NCBI RefSeq assembly: GCF_008386585.1
Contig: NZ_VUOB01000054.1
Location: 1 to 64,000 of the forward strand
DNA length: 64,000 nucleotides
Source: Solihabitans fulvus
GTDB taxonomy: Bacteria > Actinomycetota > Actinomycetes > Mycobacteriales > Pseudonocardiaceae
Direction: 5' to 3'
Every line of letters begins with the position of its first letter. The stretch's first letter is position 1. The translations under genes and the position numbers were made by a program. This document shows positions 58,596 to 64,000 of the stretch, one piece after another. The notes beneath the pieces are model-generated. The model was not told where the DNA came from, searched no databases, and saw only the letters and a program-made list of their open reading frames with translations.

Positions 58596-59606
58596 TCAGG
58601 TGGCGCGGCCGACGGTGCTCTCCCTGACCTCCAGGGAGAACGGCGTCTGGATGTCCTGCGGGGCAAGCTGGTCGGTCGACTCGATCCTGCGCCGCACCAG
58701 GTCGACGGCGGTCCTGGCGATGGCGGCCTTGTCCGGCGCGATCGTGGTCAACGCCGGCAGGCTGTAGGCGCTCTCCTCGGTGTTGTCGAACCCGACGATC
58801 GCGAGGTCCGCCGGGATCCGCAGCCCGCGTTCGGCCGCGGCCCGCATCGCGCCGATGGCCAGCAGGTCGTTGAAGCAGAACACGGCGTCGGGCGGCTCGG
58901 GCAGCTCAAGCAGGTGGGCCATGGCCTCCGCGCCGTCGCGGCGGTGATAGTTCCGCGCTGGCGCGACGAGGTCGTCCGACTGCGGCAGCCCGGCCTCGGC
59001 GAGCGCGTCGCGGTAGCCGGCCAGTCGGAGCGCGGCCGTGCCCCGGTGCTGGTTCTGCCCGATGGCCGCGATCCGGCGGCGGCCGAGCGAGGCGAGGTGG
59101 CCGACGGCGGTCTTGGCGGCCAGCACGTTGTCGATCGCGACGTGGTCGATCGGCACGTCGACGGCGTGCTCGCCGAGCATCACCAGCGGAACACCGGTGC
59201 CGAGCGCGGCGAAGTCCTCCGCCTCCAGCGCCTCCGGGCTGACGATCGCGCCGTCCACCATGTGCGGCCCGAGCGAGCCGAGGGTGGCGCGCTCGCGCTC
59301 CCTGGTGCCCTGGGTGTGCTCGATCAGCACGCTCCAGTCCTGTTGCTGCGCCGCGGTGATCACCAGGCCCGCCAGCTCACCGAAGTAGGGGATGCTCAGC
59401 TCGGGGACCATCAGCGCGAGGAAACCGGTGCGGCCCCTGCGCAGGTTCCGCGCGCCGACGTTGGGCCGGTAGCCGGTGGCCGCCAACGCCTCCTCGACCC
59501 GACGCCGGTTCTCGGCCTTGACGAACGCGTACCCGTTCACGACGTTCGACACGGTCTTGACCGACACGCCGGCCAGCGTGGCGACGTCCTTGAGCGTGGC
59601 GACCAT
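58596..59606 (-). CDS. LacI-family sugar-responsive repressor
   Basis: A 336-residue LacI/GalR regulator. HTH: TLKDVATLAGVSVKTVSNVVNGYAFVKAENRRRVEEAL, residues 4-42, with a hinge helix at RPNVGARNLRRGRTG; then a periplasmic-binding-like effector domain (AIVGFDNTEESAYSLPALTTI). ATG at 59606 follows AAGGGAA. It is divergent from a sugar ABC operon with a LacI-type operator in the gap. Confidence 0.93.
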   Translation of the reverse strand: MVATLKDVATLAGVSVKTVSNVVNGYAFVKAENRRRVEEALAATGYRPNVGARNLRRGRTGFLALMVPELSIPYFGELAGLVITAAQQQDWSVLIEHTQGTRERERATLGSLGPHMVDGAIVSPEALEAEDFAALGTGVPLVMLGEHAVDVPIDHVAIDNVLAAKTAVGHLASLGRRRIAAIGQNQHRGTAALRLAGYRDALAEAGLPQSDDLVAPARNYHRRDGAEAMAHLLELPEPPDAVFCFNDLLAIGAMRAAAERGLRIPADLAIVGFDNTEESAYSLPALTTIAPDKAAIARTAVDLVRRRIESTDQLAPQDIQTPFSLEVRESTVGRAT

Positions 59607-59665
59607 CCACGATTCCCTTCCCCACCAACGGACCGGCGGCCGAAGTCTAACCACGCCCGACGCTC

Positions 59666-59692
59666 TTTACAACGTTGTTCCAACGATGTAAA
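59666..59692. promoter_or_regulatory. LacI-family operator
   Basis: TTTACA-A-CGTTG (59666-59677), centre TTC, CAACG-A-TGTAAA (59681-59692): a 27-bp palindrome with one mismatched position per arm, between the divergent repressor and the importer operon. The central CGTTG...CAACG resembles LacI-family half-sites. Confidence 0.82.
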
Positions 59693-59774
59693 CAAGTGCC
59701 GAGAGACGTGACCCCGGTCACTGAAGCCCTGCACCTCGTTCGCCTCGGCGCACCCGTCTGCCCAAGGAGAAACC

Positions 59775-60866
59775 ATGCCCGTGCCGGCACACTCCGAACT
59801 CGTCCGACGAGCCAACCGAACCCTGCTGCTGGCCGCCGTGGCCGCCGTCGCGCTCACCGGATGCAGCAAGAGCGAGAGCCAGTCCTCGGGCCAGAGCAGC
59901 GCCGGTCCCGCGGCGTCCGCCGCGTCCTCGCAGTCCGCCGGCCCCGGCTGCGCGCTCGACCGGACCGGCTACCCCAAGGTGGACCTCAAGAACGCGGTCG
60001 TCGGGTTCTCCCAGTCGGAGAAGGAGGCCAACCCGTTCCGGATCGCCGAGACCCAGTCGATCAGGGATGAGGCCGGCAAGCTCGGCATCCCGGCCAACCA
60101 CCTGCTGGTCACCAACGCGCAGAGCGATCTCAACAAGCAGATCAGCGACATCAAGTCGATGCTCGACCAGGGCGCGCAGTTACTCGTCGTCGCCCCGCTG
60201 AACTCCGACGGCCTGCAACCCGCGCTGGACGCGGCCAAGGCCAAGAAGGTCCCCGTCGTCACCATCGACCGCAAGGTCACCTCGCAGCCGTGCGCCGACT
60301 ACCTGACCTTCATCGGCTCCAACTTCGTCGAGCAGGGCAAGCGCGCGGCCGACGAGCTGGCCAGGGTGACCGGCGGAGCCGGCAAGGTGGCCATCCTGCT
60401 CGGCGCGTCGGGCAACAACGTGACGACCGATCGCACGCAGGGCTTCAAGGACCAGCTCGCCGCCAGCAAGGGTCTTTCCGTTGTGGCGGAACAGACCGGG
60501 GAGTTCGACCGGTCCAAGGGCCAGGCCGTGATGGAGCAGCTGATCCAGAGCCACCCCGACATCACCGCCGTCTACGCGGAGAACGACGAGATGGGGGTCG
60601 GCGCGGTCAACGCGCTCAAGGCGGCCGGCAGGACACCTGGCAAGGACATCAAGATCGTCTCGATCGACGGCACGCGCAACGCGGTGCAGCTCATCGCCGA
60701 CGGCAGCTACAACGCGGTCGTCGAGTCCAACCCCCGCTTCGGCCACCTGGCCTTCCAGACCCTCCAGCAGTTCGAGGACGGCCAGGCCATCCCGCCGACG
60801 GTGATCATCTCCGACGACCAGTACGACGAGACCAACGCGGCCGCCAAGGTCGGCAACGCCTACTGA
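59775..60866 (+). CDS. Sugar-binding lipoprotein (YtfQ-like)
   Basis: A 363-residue periplasmic-binding-protein type 1 lipoprotein: lipobox VALTGC (Cys30), a Ser/Gly-rich linker, then VVGFSQSEKEANPFRIAETQSI, typical of YtfQ, which binds galactofuranose in E. coli. DRTQGFKDQL and VYAENDEMGVGAVNAL are standard for sugar-binding proteins. AAGGAG upstream. First gene of the operon. Confidence 0.9.
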   Translation: MPVPAHSELVRRANRTLLLAAVAAVALTGCSKSESQSSGQSSAGPAASAASSQSAGPGCALDRTGYPKVDLKNAVVGFSQSEKEANPFRIAETQSIRDEAGKLGIPANHLLVTNAQSDLNKQISDIKSMLDQGAQLLVVAPLNSDGLQPALDAAKAKKVPVVTIDRKVTSQPCADYLTFIGSNFVEQGKRAADELARVTGGAGKVAILLGASGNNVTTDRTQGFKDQLAASKGLSVVAEQTGEFDRSKGQAVMEQLIQSHPDITAVYAENDEMGVGAVNALKAAGRTPGKDIKIVSIDGTRNAVQLIADGSYNAVVESNPRFGHLAFQTLQQFEDGQAIPPTVIISDDQYDETNAAAKVGNAY

Positions 60867-60904
60867 GCGCTGAGCCCCACCGGGACAACGGGAGGAGTGC
60901 GTTC

Positions 60905-62461
60905 GTGGCACGAGAGGGCAACACGAGGGTGGACGACGAACCCGTCCTCGAGGTCGTCGAGGTCTCCAAGCGGTTCCTCGGCGTCACCGCGCTCGACCGG
61001 GTGTCGTTCGCGCTGCGGGCCGGCGAGGTGCACGGGCTGGTCGGCGAGAACGGCGCGGGAAAGTCGACGCTGATCAAGGTGCTGACCGGGGTCCACCAGC
61101 CGGACGGCGGCGAGCTGCGGCAGTCCGGGCGGCGGGTCGCCTTCGGCACGCCGATTCAGGCGCAGCAGGCCGGCATCTCCACGATCTACCAGGAGGTCAA
61201 CCTCGTCCCGCTGCTGAGCATCGCCGGCAACGTCCACCTCGGCCGCGAGCCGAGGACCAGGTGGGGCCTGGTCGACTGGTCGCGGATGAACGCGACGGCC
61301 GGCGAACTCCTCGCCGACTACGGCATCCACGAGGACGTGCGCCGCCCGCTCGGCGAGCTGAGCGTCGGCGGTCAGCAGATGGTGGCGCTGGCGCGCGCGA
61401 TCTCGGTGGACGCGCGCGTGGTCATCATGGACGAGCCGACCTCATCGCTGGAGCCGCGCGAGGTGGAGACGCTGCTCGCGGTCATCGGGCGGCTGCACCG
61501 GCAGAGCATCGCGGTCCTCTACATCAGCCATCGGATGGAGGAGCTGTACCGGATCTGCGACCGGGTCACCGTGTTGCGGGACGGCAGGCGGGTGCACACC
61601 GGGCCGCTGGCCGAGCTGGATCGGATCGAGCTGGTCTCCCGGATGCTCGGCCGCGAGGTCGGCGACATCCGCGAGCACGGCGCGACCAGCTTCGGCCACG
61701 ACCGGCACGCGGCCAAGGAACCGTTGCTGCGCGCGGAGAACCTGTCCAGCCCGCACCGCCTTGCCGGCGTCAGCGTGACCGTCCGGCCCGGCGAGATCGT
61801 CGGGCTGGCCGGGCTGCTCGGCTCCGGCCGCAGCGAGACGGCGCGGGCCGTGGTCGGCGCGCTGCCGCTGGACGGCGGCACCGTGCTGCTGGCGGGCAAA
61901 CCCGTGCGGCGCAACAACATCGGCGCGGCGATGCGCGCCGGCATCAGCATGCTCGCCGAGGACCGCAAGGCCGACGGCATCATCCCCACCCTGTCGGTGC
62001 GGGAGAACATCGTGCTCGCCGCGCTGCCGAGACTGTCCCGGTTCGGCGTGGTCAGCCGCGCGAGGCAGGACCGGATCGTGCGGGCCTTCATGACCAGGCT
62101 GCGGATCAAGGCGGTCAGCCCGGACCAGAAGGTCGCCGAGCTGTCCGGCGGCAACCAGCAGAAGGTGTTGCTGGCCAGGTGGTTGTGCACGCAGCCGACG
62201 GTGCTGCTGCTGGACGAGCCGACCAGGGGCATCGACGTCGGCGCGAAGGCGGAGGTGCAGGCGCTGATCGAGGAACTCGCCGAGGAGGGGCTCGGCGTGC
62301 TGCTGATCTCCTCGGAGATGGAGGAACTCGTCGACGGCGCCGACCGCGTCGTGGTGCTCCGCGACGGCGCGGTGGTCGGCGAACTCGTCGGCGACCAGGT
62401 CACCGAGGACAACGTGCTGGCCGCGATCGCGGCGGTCGACGAGGGGAATCCCGATGACTGA
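60905..62461 (+). CDS. Sugar ABC importer ATPase, double domain (YtfR/RbsA-like)
   Basis: A 518-residue protein with two ATPase domains. The first has Walker A GENGAGKST and signature LSVGGQQMVALARA. The second has the family's degenerate P-loop GLLGSGRSE with signature LSGGNQQKVLLARW and Walker B VLLLDEPTRGIDVG. GTG at 60905 has GGGAGGAG upstream. The stop overlaps the first permease by 8 bp. Confidence 0.93.
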   Translation: MAREGNTRVDDEPVLEVVEVSKRFLGVTALDRVSFALRAGEVHGLVGENGAGKSTLIKVLTGVHQPDGGELRQSGRRVAFGTPIQAQQAGISTIYQEVNLVPLLSIAGNVHLGREPRTRWGLVDWSRMNATAGELLADYGIHEDVRRPLGELSVGGQQMVALARAISVDARVVIMDEPTSSLEPREVETLLAVIGRLHRQSIAVLYISHRMEELYRICDRVTVLRDGRRVHTGPLAELDRIELVSRMLGREVGDIREHGATSFGHDRHAAKEPLLRAENLSSPHRLAGVSVTVRPGEIVGLAGLLGSGRSETARAVVGALPLDGGTVLLAGKPVRRNNIGAAMRAGISMLAEDRKADGIIPTLSVRENIVLAALPRLSRFGVVSRARQDRIVRAFMTRLRIKAVSPDQKVAELSGGNQQKVLLARWLCTQPTVLLLDEPTRGIDVGAKAEVQALIEELAEEGLGVLLISSEMEELVDGADRVVVLRDGAVVGELVGDQVTEDNVLAAIAAVDEGNPDD

Positions 62462-63422
62462 CCAGGCGACCGTCGCGCCGGTCGGAACCCGCCGGGTCCG
62501 CACGACCGGCTGGCTCCAGGAGTACGGCGTGTACCTCGCCGTCGCCGGACTGCTCGTCTTCAACCTGCTGTTCACCGCGAACTTCCTGTCCACGGCCAAC
62601 TTCCGCACCCAGCTCGTGCAGGCCGCGCCGGTCTGCGTCGTGGCGCTCGGCATGGCGCTGGTGATCGGCACCGAGGGCGTCGACCTGTCCGTTGGCGCGG
62701 TGATGTCGCTCGCGGCGGCGCTGGTCCCGCTCTACCTCGGCTACGGCGTCGTGCCGTCGATCGTGGTGGCGCTGCTCGTCGGGCTGGCTGCCGGGCTGTT
62801 CAACGGCTTCCTGGTGGCCTACGTGGGCATCCAGCCGATCGTGGCGACCTTGGCGCTGCTGGTCGGCGGGCGCGGGCTCGCGCTGGTGATCGCGCACGGC
62901 CGGCTGGTCGAGGTGCACGCGCCCGCCTTCCGCGCGCTGGGCACCGACGACGTGCTCGGCGTCCCGATCAGCGTGCTGGTCGCGGCGGTCCTCGCGGTCG
63001 TGGTCGGTCTGCTGGTCGGGCGGACCACCTTCGGCCGCCGGATCGTGGCGGTCGGCGGCAACCGGTCCGCGAGCACGCTGGCCGGGCTGCCGGTGCGCCG
63101 GGTGCTGCTGGGCGTGTACGCGATCTGCGGGCTGCTGGCCGCCGTCGCGGGCGTGCTGGCCACCGCGCGCCTCGGTGCAAGCGATCCCGCCGACGTGGGG
63201 CTGCTGATGGAGCTGTCCGCGATCACCGCCGTGGTGGTCGGCGGCACGCCGCTGACCGGCGGCCGGGTGCGCGTGCTCGGCACGGTGCTGGGCGCGCTGC
63301 TCATGCAGTTGGTGCGCGCCACCCTGATCAAGCACGACCTGCCGGACTCGACCGCGCAGATGGTGCAGGCCGCGATCATCGTCGTGGCCGTGTACGCCGC
63401 ACGAGAGCAGAGCAGCCGATGA
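62454..63422 (+). CDS. Sugar ABC importer permease (YtfT-like)
   Basis: A 322-residue BPD_transp_2 permease with eight to ten helices. ALGMALVIGTEGVDLSVGAVMSL is the family signature. N-terminal QEYGVYLAVAGLLVFN and the ATPase-facing loop GRTTFGRRIVAVGGNRSAS are as expected. Overlaps both neighbours. Confidence 0.93.
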   Translation: MTDQATVAPVGTRRVRTTGWLQEYGVYLAVAGLLVFNLLFTANFLSTANFRTQLVQAAPVCVVALGMALVIGTEGVDLSVGAVMSLAAALVPLYLGYGVVPSIVVALLVGLAAGLFNGFLVAYVGIQPIVATLALLVGGRGLALVIAHGRLVEVHAPAFRALGTDDVLGVPISVLVAAVLAVVVGLLVGRTTFGRRIVAVGGNRSASTLAGLPVRRVLLGVYAICGLLAAVAGVLATARLGASDPADVGLLMELSAITAVVVGGTPLTGGRVRVLGTVLGALLMQLVRATLIKHDLPDSTAQMVQAAIIVVAVYAAREQSSR

Positions 63423-64000
63423 GGCCGTCGACCACGCCGAGGGCCGCCGACCGGGCCGCGGCCGAGACATCCCGCGCGACGCCGGCGTCCGCCGCGCGCA
63501 CCCGTCGGCAGCTGCTGGCCGGGGTGCTGCAACGGCAGGGCGCGGCGGTCGTGCTGGTGCTGGTGCTCGCCACCGCCTGGGTGTCCTTCCCGCGCTTCGG
63601 CGGCGCCGACAACCTGCGCGACCTGGCGCTACAGAGCTCGTTCCTCGCGGTGATCGCGCTCGGCATGACCTTCGTGATCATCACCGGCGGCATCGACCTG
63701 TCCGTCGGCTCGGTGTACGCGCTGGGCGGGGTGCTGGCCGCGTACGGGTCGCGGTGGGGCTTCCTCGGGGCGCTCGCGCTGCCGCTGGCGGTGTGCGGGC
63801 TGATCGGCCTGGTGAACGGGATCCTGGTGGCCCGCACCAGGATGGCGCCGTTCATCGTGACGCTCGCCTCGCTGCTGTTCGCCAGGGGACTGCTGCTGGC
63901 CATCACCAACGAGGGCGCCACCACCTACCAGATCCACGGCGGGTCGGCGTTCCTGCAACTCGGGCGCGGCACGGTCCTCGGCCTCGGCGTGCCGGTCTAC
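63419..64000 (+). CDS. Second sugar ABC importer permease (YjfF-like), partial
   Basis: The first 194 residues of a second permease of the same family; it runs off the right edge without a stop. ALGMTFVIITGGIDLSVGSVYAL is the signature, preceded by a 30-residue Ala/Arg-rich cytoplasmic start. The ATG overlaps the previous stop (ATGA). Two permeases with one double ATPase repeat the E. coli ytfQRT-yjfF layout. Confidence 0.92.
   Translation, partial: MRPSTTPRAADRAAAETSRATPASAARTRRQLLAGVLQRQGAAVVLVLVLATAWVSFPRFGGADNLRDLALQSSFLAVIALGMTFVIITGGIDLSVGSVYALGGVLAAYGSRWGFLGALALPLAVCGLIGLVNGILVARTRMAPFIVTLASLLFARGLLLAITNEGATTYQIHGGSAFLQLGRGTVLGLGVPVY

Noticed and set aside
1..64000. CRISPR arrays, tRNA or rRNA genes, integrase-flanked attachment sites
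   Set aside because: No regularly spaced repeats, cloverleaf-like sequences or integrase genes were recognised. Only transposase remnants at 56970-57390 indicate mobile DNA.

Overview
High-GC (about 70%) actinomycete chromosomal DNA, most likely from the order Pseudonocardiales. The signs are DUF397/DUF5753 regulator pairs, an actinobacterial conservon-type sensor kinase, a DUF3558 lipoprotein, a DUF5313 protein, NB-ARC/TPR STAND proteins, many GTG starts and several apparently leaderless genes. No rRNA, tRNA or CRISPR array was seen. The genus is an inference.

Region 1 (1-29320) holds an unusual non-modular biosynthetic locus in two parts. The left arm (72-5837, + strand) is a tight operon: FabF-type ketosynthase, HPPD-family dioxygenase resembling 4-hydroxymandelate synthase, phytanoyl-CoA-dioxygenase-like hydroxylase, methyltransferase and a free-standing NRPS-type condensation enzyme (C1). 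The right arm has a minus-strand operon (25732 down to 17102): condensation enzyme C3, KAS III, carrier protein, second thiolase-fold protein, Sfp-type phosphopantetheinyl transferase, class-II-aaRS-like amino acid:[carrier protein] ligase, E1-alpha and E1-beta of a 2-oxo-acid dehydrogenase without E2/E3, condensation enzyme C2, and finally a 16-codon ORF (MIEIKRVAVKRVAVKN) with a strong ribosome binding site. A divergent plus-strand operon (26123-29320) adds a second carrier protein, a UDP-glycosyltransferase and a DrrAB-type exporter. I saw no adenylation domain and no modular synthase. The inferred logic is that acyl and aminoacyl units are loaded onto stand-alone carrier proteins by E1 and the ligase, joined by the KS and condensation enzymes, then hydroxylated, methylated, glycosylated and exported. 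Whether the 16-mer is a substrate, a product or unrelated is open.

Between the two arms (5856-17062) lie genes with no obvious link to the pathway. A small helical protein and an NB-ARC/TPR (NLR-like) protein share a short motif in the arrangement described for bacterial amyloid-signalling (BASS) pairs. They are followed by a tandemly duplicated membrane protein, a MacB/FtsX-type ABC transporter with its PadR regulator, an alpha/beta hydrolase, a PPOX-family protein, an ECF sigma factor with a SnoaL-like C-terminus, and an XRE/DUF397 pair.

Region 2 (29321-57400) is mixed: an amidase, a taurine/nitrate-type ABC importer without an ATPase gene, a conservon reduced to its kinase and Roadblock genes, PadR-, WYL- and TetR-controlled oxidoreductase/hydrolase units with recognisable palindromic operators, an MFS transporter, an ECF42 sigma/YCII pair, a beta-lactamase-fold hydrolase, an ABM-truncated-haemoglobin fusion and YcnI. 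Two scars of decay stand out. One is at 30657-31248, where two 5'-truncated genes abut head to head. The other is at 55479-57390, a run of five gene and transposase fragments.

Region 3 (57486-64000) has a DUF3558 lipoprotein, a leaderless MarR gene and a LacI-controlled sugar ABC importer of the YtfQRT/YjfF kind. The last permease runs off the window.
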